49,374 bases of DNA from Cupriavidus sp. D384 (GCF_001652915.1 NZ_BBQI01000029.1:1-49374); one strand, 5' to 3'; shown: positions 9,221 through 18,198, counted from the first letter of the stretch. Notes: generated by a model not told the origin, from the letters alone. Translations and numbers: made by a program.

Positions 9221-10591
9221 ATGAACAAGGCCCTGTTTTACCGCATCGCGATTATTGCCGGCGTGATCCTGCTGTTGTGGATCGCGCTGCAGATGGTGCT
9301 TGGCGTCGTGCGCGAGCGCAGCCAGTACCGCGACGCCGCCGAGCAAAGCATCTGGCAGAGCTACGCCGGTCCCCAGACCCTGACGGGTCCGATCCTCGTG
9401 GTGCCCTACAAGGAGGTGGTGGCCGTGGCGGTGCCCGGAACCATACCGCTGCAGAATCGCGAGGAAAGCCGGCGGCTGCTGGTGTTTCCGAAGACGCTGC
9501 AGGTACGCGCCGACGTGACGCCCGGCGAGCGCTATCGCGGCATCCACAAGACCATCGTCCATGAGACCGCCACCCAATGGGACGGCACGATCGTGCTGCC
9601 AGACCTGACGTCCGACGAAGACTTGCCGAAGTCCGTGGGCCATGTCCGTTTCGAGATGGGCCAGCCTTATGTGGTGCTGGGGGTCGGCGATATGCGCGGG
9701 CTCATGGCGGAGCCGGTGCTGCAATTCGACGGCAAGCCCGTCCGGTTCCAGCAGGGTGCCCGGCTGGAAAGCCTGCCGCAGGGTTTGCATGCACGGATCG
9801 ATGCGGGTGGCGCGGCTGGCAAGTCGCTCGACGCCCGCACCGTACCGTTCAACCTGAAGCTGTCGGTGCTGGGCGCGCGCTCGATGGCGCTGGTACCCGT
9901 GGCCGATCACAACCAGTTCACGATGCGCTCCCCGTGGCCGCATCCGAGCTTTGACGGCGATTTCCTGCCGCGCCAGCGCACTGTGACCGACGATGGATTC
10001 AACGCGGAATGGTCCGTCACGGCCTTCAATACCCATATGCGCGACCAGCTGGCCGGCATTCCGGGGGCGAATAATCCGATGTCGCTGCAGGCCGCGTCCG
10101 TCACGCTGATGGAGCCGGTCAATATCTACGTCAAGGCCGAGCGGGCCGTGAAGTACGGGCTGTTGTTCGTGCTGCTGACCTTTGCGGGACTGTACATGTT
10201 CGAGCTGGTCAAGGCGCTGCGCATCCATCCGATCCAGTACCTGCTGGCCGGGCTGGCGCTGGCAATGTTCTTCCTGCTGCTGGTCAGCCTGTCGGAGCAT
10301 GCGCCGTTCCTGGTGGCCTATCTGTCGGCCAGCGCGGCCTGCATCGGACTGCTGGGCTTCTATCTCACTTTCGTGCTGCGCAGCTGGCAGCGCGGCGCGG
10401 GATTTGCGGGGCTGCTGACCGCGCTGTATGGCGCGTTGTACGGGCTGCTGGTGTCCGAAGACAACGCGCTGGTGCTGGGCTCGCTGCTGCTGTTCGTGAT
10501 GCTCGCCGGCATCATGGCGATCACGCGCAAGGTGGACTGGTATTCGGTGGGTAACCCGGCGCCGGCATCCAGTCAGGAGGGCGGCGCGTAG
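9221..10591 (+). CDS. creD: Inner-membrane protein CreD
   Basis: A 456-residue membrane protein of the CreD family. One helix near residues 7-27 anchors the N terminus, a large periplasmic beta-rich region follows (about 30-305), and four to five closely spaced helices end the protein (for example YGLLFVLLTFAGLYMFELV and YLLAGLALAMFFLLLVSL). CreD is the classic output of CreBC and affects envelope integrity and beta-lactam response in Enterobacteria and Pseudomonas; its biochemical action is unknown. It starts 140 bp after creC, and that gap carries an imperfect TTCAC pair. ATG follows the segment CACTCGCAAGACTCCC, with no strong ribosome site. Confidence 0.9.
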   Translation: MNKALFYRIAIIAGVILLLWIALQMVLGVVRERSQYRDAAEQSIWQSYAGPQTLTGPILVVPYKEVVAVAVPGTIPLQNREESRRLLVFPKTLQVRADVTPGERYRGIHKTIVHETATQWDGTIVLPDLTSDEDLPKSVGHVRFEMGQPYVVLGVGDMRGLMAEPVLQFDGKPVRFQQGARLESLPQGLHARIDAGGAAGKSLDARTVPFNLKLSVLGARSMALVPVADHNQFTMRSPWPHPSFDGDFLPRQRTVTDDGFNAEWSVTAFNTHMRDQLAGIPGANNPMSLQAASVTLMEPVNIYVKAERAVKYGLLFVLLTFAGLYMFELVKALRIHPIQYLLAGLALAMFFLLLVSLSEHAPFLVAYLSASAACIGLLGFYLTFVLRSWQRGAGFAGLLTALYGALYGLLVSEDNALVLGSLLLFVMLAGIMAITRKVDWYSVGNPAPASSQEGGA

Positions 10592-10621
10592 CCGGGGCAC
10601 CGCCGCGTCTTGTGGGGCCGC

Positions 10622-10874
10622 TCAATCCGTCCAGCGGTATTGCACGGTCAGCGATCTTCGCCTTGACGTCCGTAATGGGCAGGGATGGGTCGGTGAGTAC
10701 GTCGCCAGCCAGCCGGGCATACGTGGCAAGCACGAAATGCGTGCCGGTCGGCGCGGCGGAATAGGCGCGGGGTTCCAGTTCCTGGGCCATCGCGCAACGG
10801 GCAATGGCGCCAAGGCAGGGCAGCAGGCACCGGACCCATCGCGTGCGTGACGCTGGCCTGTCCGGTGTCTGCAT
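10622..10874 (-). pseudogene. Remnant of an outer-membrane phenol-pathway-type transporter gene
   Basis: Read on the minus strand from an ATG at 10874, the frame gives a plausible signal peptide followed by ELEPRAYSAAPTG and LAGDVLTDPSLPITDVKAKI. This is the typical start of mature MetA-pathway/'transporter' outer-membrane barrels (normally about 280-300 residues). After about 75 codons homology stops. Shifting one frame gives TVQYRWTD and a stop at 10622-10624, which resembles the usual C-terminal barrel strand of such proteins. I infer a gene that lost its middle by deletion and a frameshift. It fills most of the 302-bp gap between creD and the next gene. Confidence 0.55.
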
Positions 10875-10894
10875 GGCTCGTGTCCCGGGGAAGC

Positions 10895-11557
10895 CTACCG
10901 CGCTGGCGCCACCCCCATCTCGGCGAGCAGGTCGTCGAGCTGGTCGATGATCGCGTGCGCGGTGATCTCGCCCTTGGACTTCTGCAGCGCCGTGCCCAGC
11001 GTGTCGCGCAGCGCCGCCAGTTCCACCACCGTGGCGGCCTTTTCCACCTTCACCTGCAGCACGTAGCCGCGCAGGCCCAGGTGGTTGCCGATCACGTCGG
11101 TATAGAAGTGGTAGAGGCGCTTGTAGCCGTCGGCGCCGGCCGGCGCACCGGCAGCTACCGGCGCCATGGCCGGTGCGATGGTGGTGTCGGCCAGTACGTC
11201 GCGGTCGTCCACGCGGTCGTCGATGCCCTTGCCGTCTGGGGTATTGAAGCCCGAATACGCGGCGAACAGATTGGTGTCGGCGGGTTTGCGCGGCGCCGAC
11301 TGCCTGGCGGGGCGCGGGGCGGGTGCCGATGCCTGGACAGCGGGCGCGGATACCGGTTCGATCAGGCCCAGCGCCAGCAAGGTATCGAATGCCTCCTCGG
11401 CCACACCCATGCCGCCAACTTGCGCCAACAGCTCTGATTTGGCGCGTTCTCCGTTCACGATCAGCAATAGCGCTCGCAGTTTCTGGTCCAGCTTGCGTGC
11501 GCGCGTGCGGATTTCCTCCTGACCAGCCTCCGTCTTGTGATAGATCGGGTCGACCAT
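10895..11557 (-). CDS. Conserved hypothetical protein
   Basis: A 220-residue soluble protein that I cannot assign. The first 70 residues (YHKTEAGQEEIRTRARKLDQKLRALLLIVNG, then a second helical stretch ending LLALGLIEP) look like a small winged-helix module. Residues about 72-145 are a Pro/Ala-rich linker, and the last 75 residues (YKRLYHFYTDVIGNHLGLRGYVLQVKVEKAA) form a helical domain. An AAGGAG site 6 bp before the ATG supports the start. It is divergent from the aldehyde dehydrogenase gene. Coding character is good and the AT of the flanks suggests its own promoter. Confidence 0.75.
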   Translation of the reverse strand: MVDPIYHKTEAGQEEIRTRARKLDQKLRALLLIVNGERAKSELLAQVGGMGVAEEAFDTLLALGLIEPVSAPAVQASAPAPRPARQSAPRKPADTNLFAAYSGFNTPDGKGIDDRVDDRDVLADTTIAPAMAPVAAGAPAGADGYKRLYHFYTDVIGNHLGLRGYVLQVKVEKAATVVELAALRDTLGTALQKSKGEITAHAIIDQLDDLLAEMGVAPAR

Positions 11558-11689
11558 GTCTCGCTCCTTTGTTATGGATCGGCCGCCCGCGGCGAGAGCC
11601 CTCGGATCGAGTGTCTGCGCGGCCGATTATCGCCATCTTGTTGTCCGGACCGGCCTGCGGCGATGAAAATTCGAATCCGCAAACCGGCC

Positions 11690-11695
11690 TACAAT
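11690..11695 (+). promoter_or_regulatory. Possible -10 box for the aldehyde dehydrogenase gene
   Basis: TACAAT lies about 65 bp before the ATG in a locally AT-rich stretch. No good -35 hexamer is visible at the right distance, so an activator may be needed. Weak call. Confidence 0.3.
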
Positions 11696-11759
11696 GTGGT
11701 GCTCCATAAAAGTAACAAAAATTTTGCAATCGCCGATCCACCTGATGAGGGCTGTGGCC

Positions 11760-13190
11760 ATGCAACAACGAGACAAACTGTTTATCAACGGCAAGTGGGT
11801 GGCTCCCCACGGCACCGGCAGTATTGAAGTGATCCATTCCGCCACCGAGGCGGTCATGGGCAAGATTCCTGAAGGACACGCCCGCGACGCCGAGGATGCC
11901 ATCGCGGCCGCCCGTGCCGCATTCGATGGCTGGGCCGCCACGCCGCCGGCCGAGCGCGCCCGCTATATCCGCAAGATTGCCGAAGGCCTGAAGGACCGTG
12001 CCGAAGAGCTGGCGCAGATGATTGCCGGCGAAGTGGGCATGCCGATCAAGCTTGCGCGCGCCATCCAGGTGGGGGGGCCGGTATACAACTGGGGCCAGGC
12101 TGCCGCGCTGCTGGAAGGCTTCACCTTTGAAGAGCAGGTGGGCAATTCGCTGGTGGTGCGTGAGCCCGTGGGCGTGGTGGCGGCAATCACCCCGTGGAAC
12201 TACCCATTGAACCAGATCACCCTGAAGGTGGCGCCGGCGCTGGCGGCCGGCTGCACCGTGGTGCTCAAGCCGTCGGAAGTGGCGCCGCTCAATGCCTTTG
12301 TGCTGGCCGAGGTGATCGAGGCCGCCGGCCTGCCGCCGGGCGTCTTCAACCTGGTGACCGGCTTCGGCCCCGTGGTGGGCGAGGTCCTGGCAAGCCATCG
12401 GGACGTCGACATGGTGTCGTTTACCGGTTCCACCCGGGCCGGCAAGCGGGTGTCCGAACTGGCCGCGCACACGGTGAAGCGCGTGGCGCTGGAACTGGGC
12501 GGCAAGTCGGCGTCGGTGATCCTGGACGATGCGGACCTGCCGGTGGCCGTCAAGGGCACCATCAGCGCCTGCTTCCTGAATTCGGGCCAGACCTGCTCGG
12601 CGCACACCCGCATGCTGGTGCCGCGCAGCCGCTATGACGAGGTCAAGGCCATCGCCGCCAAGGTGGTGGAAGGCTTTACCGTTGGCGACCCGCTGGCCGA
12701 TACCACGCGCCTGGGACCGCTGATTTCCGCCGTGCAGAAGGAGCGCGTGACCGGCTACATCCGTCGCGGGATGGAAGAGGGTGCGGAGCTGGTGGCGGGC
12801 GGCCCCGACAACCCGGCCGGTTTCGACCGTGGCTTCTTCGTCAAGCCGACCGTGCTGGGCAATGTCGACCCGAAGGCGACCGTCGCCCAGGAAGAGATTT
12901 TTGGCCCGGTGCTGTCGGTGATCTGCTATGACACCGAGGACGACGCCATCCGTATCGCCAACGACAGTATCTATGGCCTGGGCGGTGGCGTCTGGTCTGG
13001 CGACGAAGCCCGCGCCATCAAGGTGGCGCGGCGCATCCGTACCGGACAGGTGGATATCAACGGCGGCCCGTTCAACATGAACGCCCCGTTCGGGGGCTTC
13101 AAGCAGTCCGGCAACGGCCGTGAAGGCGGCAAGTTCGGGCTGGAGGAATTCCTCGAATACAAGTCTCTGCAACTGAAGAAGCCCGCCTGA
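11760..13190 (+). CDS. Aldehyde dehydrogenase family protein
   Basis: A 476-residue NAD(P)+-dependent aldehyde dehydrogenase. Catalytic Cys279 ([11 protein letters not shown]), general-base Glu245 (LELGGKS), the oxyanion Asn147 (TPWNYPLNQ) and the nucleotide-binding FTGSTRAGK near residue 221 are all present. The overall sequence resembles medium-chain/betaine-aldehyde-like ALDHs, but the substrate cannot be fixed. I chose the ATG at 11760 because GAGGG lies about 8 bp upstream and [14 protein letters not shown] is a standard start; an in-frame ATG at 11745 is the alternative. It is a single gene ended by a terminator. Confidence 0.92.
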   Translation: MQQRDKLFINGKWVAPHGTGSIEVIHSATEAVMGKIPEGHARDAEDAIAAARAAFDGWAATPPAERARYIRKIAEGLKDRAEELAQMIAGEVGMPIKLARAIQVGGPVYNWGQAAALLEGFTFEEQVGNSLVVREPVGVVAAITPWNYPLNQITLKVAPALAAGCTVVLKPSEVAPLNAFVLAEVIEAAGLPPGVFNLVTGFGPVVGEVLASHRDVDMVSFTGSTRAGKRVSELAAHTVKRVALELGGKSASVILDDADLPVAVKGTISACFLNSGQTCSAHTRMLVPRSRYDEVKAIAAKVVEGFTVGDPLADTTRLGPLISAVQKERVTGYIRRGMEEGAELVAGGPDNPAGFDRGFFVKPTVLGNVDPKATVAQEEIFGPVLSVICYDTEDDAIRIANDSIYGLGGGVWSGDEARAIKVARRIRTGQVDINGGPFNMNAPFGGFKQSGNGREGGKFGLEEFLEYKSLQLKKPA

Positions 13191-13215
13191 CGGGCCTTCC
13201 GACCGACGCAACTGC

Positions 13216-13245
13216 AATGCCCGGCGAGCCCGGGCATTCTTGTTT
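13216..13245 (+). terminator. Intrinsic terminator after the aldehyde dehydrogenase gene
   Basis: Stem AATGCCCG / CGGGCATT around a GCGAGCC-type loop, followed by TCTTGTTT. The T-tract is short but in place. Confidence 0.65.
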
Positions 13246-13293
13246 GCGCGGAAATCTGCGATGCTTGCGTCTTTCCACGGGGAGAAACGTCGA

Positions 13294-15756
13294 ATGCGCT
13301 GGTTCAAACGGCTGGGCTGGATACTGTCCGGCGTCCTGGTGATCGGACTGACAGGCGCCATCGGCGGCTATATCTGGTATCGCCAGGCCTCGCAGCCCGA
13401 TACGGCCGGCACGATGCACCTGCCCGCGCTGCGCGATCGTGTGGTGGTGGTGCGCGACCGCAATGCCGTGCCCCATATCCAGGCCACCAACGCGCTGGAT
13501 GCCTACTATGCGCTGGGCTATGTCCACGCGCAGGACCGGCTCTGGCAGATGCAGATGAACAAGCGCATCGTGGCCGGCCGGCTGGCCGAAATACTGGGGC
13601 CGAGCGCGCTCGATACCGACCGCTTCCTGCGCACGATGGGCGTGCGCCGCAACGCTGAAGCCGTGCTGGCGCAGACCCCGCCGGAGACGCGCGCCGTGCT
13701 GCAGGCCTATGCCGACGGCGTCAACGCCTATATCGACACCCGCAAGGCGGCGCTGCCCCCCGAATTCCTGATCCTCGGCACGAAGCCCGAACACTGGGAA
13801 CCGGCCGACACGCTGGGCTGGCAGACCATGATGGCCTGGGACCTGGGCGGCAACTGGCGGCAGGAAGTGCTGCGCATGGGGCTGGCCCAGCAACTGCCCA
13901 CGGCGCGTATCGCCGAGATCCTGGCACCGTATCCCGGTGACAAGCCGCTGCGGACGATGGACTACGCCAGCTTCTATCGCAAGCTGGCCCCCGTGGCGAC
14001 CGCCATGGCGCAGGTGTCGGAGCGCGCGCCGGCCGGGTATGTCGACGGGATGGGATCGAACAACTGGGTGGTGTCGGGCGCGCACACGCGCAGCGGCAAG
14101 CCGTTGCTGGCCAACGATCCGCACCTGGGGCTGCAGGCGCCCGGGCTCTGGTATTTCGCGCACCTGCAGGCACCGGGGCTGGATCTGACCGGGGCCACGC
14201 TGCCCGGCGCGCCGCTGGTTGTGCTGGGCCATAACAAGCGTATCGCGTGGGGCTTTACCAATACGGCACCCGATGTGCAGGACCTGTATATCGAACGGAT
14301 CGATCCTGCGAACCCCAACCGCTACCAGACCCCGGATGGCTGGGCCGAATTCGAGACGCGCAAGGAAGTCATCAGGATCAAGGGGCAGGACGACCTGACG
14401 CTCAATGTCCGGACAACGCGACATGGGCCGGTCATGTCGGACGTGGCCGAGCCGATCAGCGCGGCGGCCAGGCCGCTGGGCGCGCAGTACGTGGTGTCGC
14501 TCCAGTGGACGGCGTTGCGGCCGGACGACCGGACCTTCCAGGCCAGCCTGAAGATGGGCATGGCTACCGACTGGAAGAGCTTTGTCGCCGCGTTGCGGGA
14601 ATTCCATTCCCCGCAGCAGAACATGGTCTACGCCGATGTGGATGGCAATATCGGCTATATCGCGCCGGGGCTGGTGCCGATTCGCCGGGCCGACAACGAC
14701 CTGATGGGGCTGGCCCCCGCGCCGGGCTGGGACGCGCGCTACGACTGGCAGGGCTTCATCCCCTTCGACCAGCTGCCGCAACGCTTCAATCCGCCGTCGG
14801 GGATGATCGTCACGGCGAACCAGAAGATCGTCGACAACGACTATCCGTTCTATATCACCAGCGAATGGAGCGTGCCGTATCGCGCCCAGCGCATCCAGAC
14901 GCTGCTGGAAGCCGAACCGCGCCATACGCCGGAAACTTTCGGCACCATCCAGAAGGACGTGGTGTCGCTGGCCGTGCGCGACGCCTTGCCGCTGCTGCTG
15001 GCCGCGCCCGTGGCCAGCGATGCCGCGCGCCCCGAGCGCGAACGCCGGCTGTTCGACGCGCTGCGCAAGTGGGACGGCACCATGGCTGCCGACCGCGCCG
15101 AGCCGCTGGTGGTGACGGCCTGGCTGCGCGAACTGTCGCGTCTGCTGTTCGAGGACAAGGTCGGCGATCCGATGTTCAACAGCCTCTGGGATCAACGTAA
15201 CGTGCAGCTGCCGATGCTCAATGCGATGCGCGATCCGAAGGGGCTCGGGGCGTTCTGGTGCGACAACGCGCGTACCACCGCGCGCGAAACCTGCGCGGTC
15301 ACCATCGGCCTGGCCTGGCAGCGTGCCATTGCCGATCTGGACCAGCGCTACGGAGACGATCCGGCCAAATGGCGCTGGGGCAAGGCCCATGCAGCGCGCT
15401 CCGAGCACAAGCCGTTCGGCAAGGTGCCGTACCTGGCCAACCTGTTCAACATTCGCGTGCGTACCGGCGGCGATACCTACACCGTGGACGTTGGCCGGCA
15501 TAACCTGCGCGACGAGGCGGCGCCGTTCGAGAGCACCCATGCGGCCAGCCTGCGTGCGATCTACGACCTGTCCGACCTGTCCGATTCGCGCTTCATGTCG
15601 TCGACCGGGCAATCTGGCATTGCGCTGTCGTCGCACTACCGCGACTGGACCGACAAATGGGCGGCCGTGCAGTACATCACGATTGGCGCGCACCGGCGCA
15701 ACCCGGGTGGCGACACCTTCGACACGCTGGTCCTGCAGCCCGCGAAAGACAAGTAA
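13294..15756 (+). CDS. Penicillin acylase family N-terminal-serine hydrolase
   Basis: An 820-residue precursor of the S45 (Ntn-hydrolase) family, which includes penicillin G acylases, acylhomoserine-lactone acylases and cephalosporin acylases. A single N-terminal hydrophobic helix (about residues 10-30) exports or anchors it in the periplasm. Self-cleavage should occur just before Ser255 in the GMG/SNNWVVSG motif, giving an alpha chain of about 230 residues and a beta chain of about 565 residues. FTNTAPDVQDLYIERI and MIVTANQKI are typical beta-chain motifs. The ATG at 13294 has GGGGAGA 8 bp upstream; earlier in-frame ATGs lack this. The real substrate is unknown and quorum-signal quenching is possible. 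Confidence 0.9.
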   Translation: MRWFKRLGWILSGVLVIGLTGAIGGYIWYRQASQPDTAGTMHLPALRDRVVVVRDRNAVPHIQATNALDAYYALGYVHAQDRLWQMQMNKRIVAGRLAEILGPSALDTDRFLRTMGVRRNAEAVLAQTPPETRAVLQAYADGVNAYIDTRKAALPPEFLILGTKPEHWEPADTLGWQTMMAWDLGGNWRQEVLRMGLAQQLPTARIAEILAPYPGDKPLRTMDYASFYRKLAPVATAMAQVSERAPAGYVDGMGSNNWVVSGAHTRSGKPLLANDPHLGLQAPGLWYFAHLQAPGLDLTGATLPGAPLVVLGHNKRIAWGFTNTAPDVQDLYIERIDPANPNRYQTPDGWAEFETRKEVIRIKGQDDLTLNVRTTRHGPVMSDVAEPISAAARPLGAQYVVSLQWTALRPDDRTFQASLKMGMATDWKSFVAALREFHSPQQNMVYADVDGNIGYIAPGLVPIRRADNDLMGLAPAPGWDARYDWQGFIPFDQLPQRFNPPSGMIVTANQKIVDNDYPFYITSEWSVPYRAQRIQTLLEAEPRHTPETFGTIQKDVVSLAVRDALPLLLAAPVASDAARPERERRLFDALRKWDGTMAADRAEPLVVTAWLRELSRLLFEDKVGDPMFNSLWDQRNVQLPMLNAMRDPKGLGAFWCDNARTTARETCAVTIGLAWQRAIADLDQRYGDDPAKWRWGKAHAARSEHKPFGKVPYLANLFNIRVRTGGDTYTVDVGRHNLRDEAAPFESTHAASLRAIYDLSDLSDSRFMSSTGQSGIALSSHYRDWTDKWAAVQYITIGAHRRNPGGDTFDTLVLQPAKDK

Positions 15757-15826
15757 TGATGCAGTGCGGTATCGTATGGGGCCGAATTCAAATCCGAGCC
15801 ACATTTTCCAGCAGGAGTGTCAGTCG

Positions 15827-16546
15827 ATGAGCGAGCCCAGGCGCCAGTTTCGGACCGATGTCATCCAGCACGTTGCCTTCGAGCATGCGGGCGTGATTGC
15901 CGATGTGGCGCGCGATCGCGGCCATGACATCCGCATTTATCAGGCTGGCGTGGACGACCTGACGCTGGTGCAGACCGACCCGGCCGACCTGCTGGTGGTG
16001 CTGGGCGGCCCCATTGGCGTCTACGAGACCGAGTCCTATCCGTGGCTGGAGGCAGAGATCGGCGTGATCCGCCAGCGTCTGGACGACGAGCTTCCGATGA
16101 TTGGTGCCTGCCTGGGCGCCCAGCTGATTGCCGCGGCATCGGGGGCGCGCGTCTATCCGGGCACGCGGGAAATCGGCTGGGGACAGATCCAGGCGACCGA
16201 CGCCGGCCGGCGCTCGCCGCTGGCGGTGCTCGCCAATGCTGACTGGGAAGTCCTGCACTGGCACGGCGATACTTTCGACCTGCCCGAAGGCGCCGAACTG
16301 CTGGCCTCCACGGCGGCCACGCCGAACCAGGCCTACGCCATCGGCAAGCACGTACTGGCGCTGCAATTCCACCCGGAAGTGAAACCTGGCGACATCGAGA
16401 CCTGGCTGATCGGACATACCGTGGAACTGGCCAAGGCCGGCATCGACCCCCGCACGATTCGCCGCCGCACGGCCGAGATTGGCGCCACCGTCGCCAGTGC
16501 CGGCGAGCTGATGTTTGCGCGATGGATGGAGGAAGCGGGACTGTGA
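15827..16546 (+). CDS. Class-I glutamine amidotransferase-like protein
   Basis: A 239-residue protein of the GATase-1 fold, of the type often named 'GMP synthase-like glutamine amidotransferase'. The nucleophile Cys is in GACLGAQL near residue 90 and the His-Glu pair in LQFHPEV near residue 180; LGGPIGVYE is the oxyanion-strand motif. It lacks the GMP-synthase ATPase domains, so it is a stand-alone hydrolase or amidotransferase of unknown partner. The ATG has AGGAG 9 bp upstream. Its stop overlaps the start of the MOSC gene, so the two proteins are probably made together. Confidence 0.88.
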   Translation: MSEPRRQFRTDVIQHVAFEHAGVIADVARDRGHDIRIYQAGVDDLTLVQTDPADLLVVLGGPIGVYETESYPWLEAEIGVIRQRLDDELPMIGACLGAQLIAAASGARVYPGTREIGWGQIQATDAGRRSPLAVLANADWEVLHWHGDTFDLPEGAELLASTAATPNQAYAIGKHVLALQFHPEVKPGDIETWLIGHTVELAKAGIDPRTIRRRTAEIGATVASAGELMFARWMEEAGL

Positions 16547-17262
16547 ACGCCAATGGGATGCCCCACGTCGACGTGCGGATCGATACGCTGCTGGCGGGCC
16601 GGGTCCGCCCATTCGGGCCCAAGGGTGTGCCGAGCGGGATCGACAAGACGGCGGTTGACGGGCCGGTGCGTGTCACCACCGTCGGACTCGACATCGACGA
16701 ACAGGGCGACCCGAAACACCATGGCGGCCCCGAAAAGGCAATCCACCACTATCCGCGCGACCACTATGCCGGCTGGCGCAGTGAACTGGTCGAGCAGGGC
16801 GGCCCTCCGGGCGCGCTTGACCATGCGGGCGCATTTGGCGAAAACCTGAGCACTACGGGTTTGACGGAAGCCGATGTGTGCATCGGCGACCGTTTCCAGA
16901 TGGGCACGGCACTGGTGGAAGTGTCGCAGGCACGCCAGCCTTGCTGGAAACTGAATCACCGCTTCGGGTTTGCGGGCATGTCGCGCGCCGTGCAGGGCAG
17001 TGGCCGCACGGGCTGGTATTACCGCGTGATCGAGGAAGGCGAGGTCGCTGCCGGCGATCACCTGGTGCTGGTGGCCCGCCCTTATCCGAACTGGAGCCTG
17101 CAGCGGCTGCTGCACGTGCTCTACGTGGACCGGCTCAATATGGACGCGCTGGCCGACATGGCCGAACTGCCCGTCCTGGCGGAAAGCTGGCGCAAGCTGG
17201 CCCGCCAGCGCCTGGCGAACCATGTCGTCGAGGATATGGAAAGGCGCCTGGCCGGAGGCTGA
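16543..17262 (+). CDS. MOSC domain-containing protein (YiiM-like)
   Basis: A 239-residue protein with a MOSC beta-barrel as in E. coli YiiM, which handles 6-hydroxylaminopurine detoxification with molybdenum cofactor. The family motifs are DEQGDPKHHGGPEKAIHHYPRDHY, FGENLSTTGLTEADVCIGDRF and the likely Mo-ligand cysteine in RQPCWKLNHRF. I prefer the GTG at 16543, which overlaps the upstream stop as GTGA and has GGAGGAAG upstream; ATGs at 16522 and 16558 are alternatives. Its coupling to the amidotransferase-like gene suggests a joint function, not yet known. Confidence 0.87.
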   Translation: MNANGMPHVDVRIDTLLAGRVRPFGPKGVPSGIDKTAVDGPVRVTTVGLDIDEQGDPKHHGGPEKAIHHYPRDHYAGWRSELVEQGGPPGALDHAGAFGENLSTTGLTEADVCIGDRFQMGTALVEVSQARQPCWKLNHRFGFAGMSRAVQGSGRTGWYYRVIEEGEVAAGDHLVLVARPYPNWSLQRLLHVLYVDRLNMDALADMAELPVLAESWRKLARQRLANHVVEDMERRLAGG

Positions 17263-17274
17263 GGCGCCCGCACG

Positions 17275-17529
17275 CTATTCCTGGCGGAATCGCCACGCCG
17301 TGGCTTCGCGCGTGATGCGCGCCCAGATCACCTGCTTTTCTTCCTCGCTATAGAACACCCAGTTGCTGACTTCGGCGGCGGTACGGCCGCAGCCCTGGCA
17401 AACCTCGTCGAACAGCGTGGAGCAGATGCCGATACAAGGGCTGTCCGGACGGTCGCTCAGGCGCGTCTGGGCCTCGTCCCCGGCGGAGTTGGCAGGCGAA
17501 GTGAGCGAATCGGGGGTGTTGGCGGACAT
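17275..17529 (-). CDS. DUF1289 domain protein
   Basis: An 84-residue protein whose core, DSPCIGICSTLFDEVCQGCGRTAAEVSNW, is the DUF1289 signature with four conserved cysteines that probably bind a metal or Fe-S centre. The following WVFYSEEEKQVIWARI is also standard. The N-terminal 30 residues are low complexity. It converges on the MOSC gene with a 12-bp gap. A perfect -10 TATAAT lies on the minus strand at 17575-17580, about 45 bp upstream of the ATG. Function unknown. Confidence 0.85.
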   Translation of the reverse strand: MSANTPDSLTSPANSAGDEAQTRLSDRPDSPCIGICSTLFDEVCQGCGRTAAEVSNWVFYSEEEKQVIWARITREATAWRFRQE

Positions 17530-17574
17530 GAAGCGGGGGCTGCGGAAAAGCGCCGACTTGTCGGCTGGCCGCAC

Positions 17575-17580
17575 ATTATA
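17575..17580 (-). promoter_or_regulatory. -10 box of the DUF1289 gene
   Basis: TATAAT read on the minus strand, about 45 bp before the ATG at 17529. The matching -35 region is poor. The remainder of 17530-17703 holds no gene. Confidence 0.45.
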
Positions 17581-17703
17581 AACGCCCGCCACGGGCGCTT
17601 TCGGCACTTGGGAATTACCCCTGAAGTCATTGTGGACCCCTTGCCTGGCATCTACCCTTGACGGGTCATGATTCCAGTCCAGCCAATGCCAGGGAGGCCG
17701 TCC

Positions 17704-18138
17704 ATGTCCACGAAGTCTGTCGATCCCCGTAATGCCGCCATGCTCGAATCGGTGCTGGGCGGGTCGCCCGTTGCGCGTGCGCTGGGGATTCGCTTCGATG
17801 TGGTGGAGCCCGATCACGTGGAGTTGCTGCTGCCATTCAGCATGAACAACATCACGGTGGGCGACATGGTCCACGGCGGGGTCATTGCCACGCTGATCGA
17901 TGTGGCTGGCGCGGCGGCGGCGTTCAGCGCGGTGGATCTGGAGGTGGTGAAGGGCGGGGCGACCGGATCGCTGTCGATCCAGTATCTGGCGCCGGCCAAG
18001 TCGGCGGCGCTGCGTGCCGTGGCGGACGTGGTGCGCCGGGGCAAGCGCCAGGTGGTGACCGAGGTGTCGGTCTTTGCCGAAAGCCAGGGGGAAGCCGTGC
18101 TCGCCGCCAAGGCGCTGATGAGCACGGCCTTGCTGTAG
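17704..18138 (+). CDS. PaaI-family hotdog thioesterase
   Basis: A 144-residue protein with the PaaI/YdiI-type hotdog fold. The key motif is GDMVHGGVIATLIDVAGAAAAFS near residues 53-75, in which the HGG turn and the Asp of the central helix form the thioesterase active site; GGATGSLSIQYLAPAK follows. It would hydrolyse an acyl- or aryl-CoA whose identity is unknown. The ATG at 17704 has GGGAGG 7 bp upstream. It is a single gene, convergent with the asparaginase gene across a hairpin-rich 60-bp gap. Confidence 0.88.
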   Translation: MSTKSVDPRNAAMLESVLGGSPVARALGIRFDVVEPDHVELLLPFSMNNITVGDMVHGGVIATLIDVAGAAAAFSAVDLEVVKGGATGSLSIQYLAPAKSAALRAVADVVRRGKRQVVTEVSVFAESQGEAVLAAKALMSTALL

Positions 18139-18142
18139 GCGG

Positions 18143-18179
18143 TTGATGCAGGCCGCGGAGGTGCCGGGGCCTGCATCAA
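18143..18179. terminator. Convergent hairpin between thioesterase and asparaginase genes
   Basis: Perfect 12-bp stem TTGATGCAGGCC / GGCCTGCATCAA with a 13-nt loop; no T-run follows. The left arm (GGTTGATGCA, 18141-18150) can alternatively pair with TGCATCAACC at 18181-18190. Likely a two-way stop or RNA-end stabiliser. Confidence 0.5.
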
Positions 18180-18198
18180 TTGCATCAACCGGCCAATA

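Noticed and set aside
10521..13361. Very long minus-strand frame across aldehyde dehydrogenase, the hypothetical gene and the creD end
   Set aside because: Only its last approximately 75 useful codons (10650-10874) show family resemblance, and these were kept as a separate pseudogene call.
13099..15804. Open frame of about 900 codons antisense to the penicillin acylase gene
   Set aside because: Composition is Arg/Gly/His-rich, it spans the whole sense gene, and the sense protein has clear catalytic motifs.
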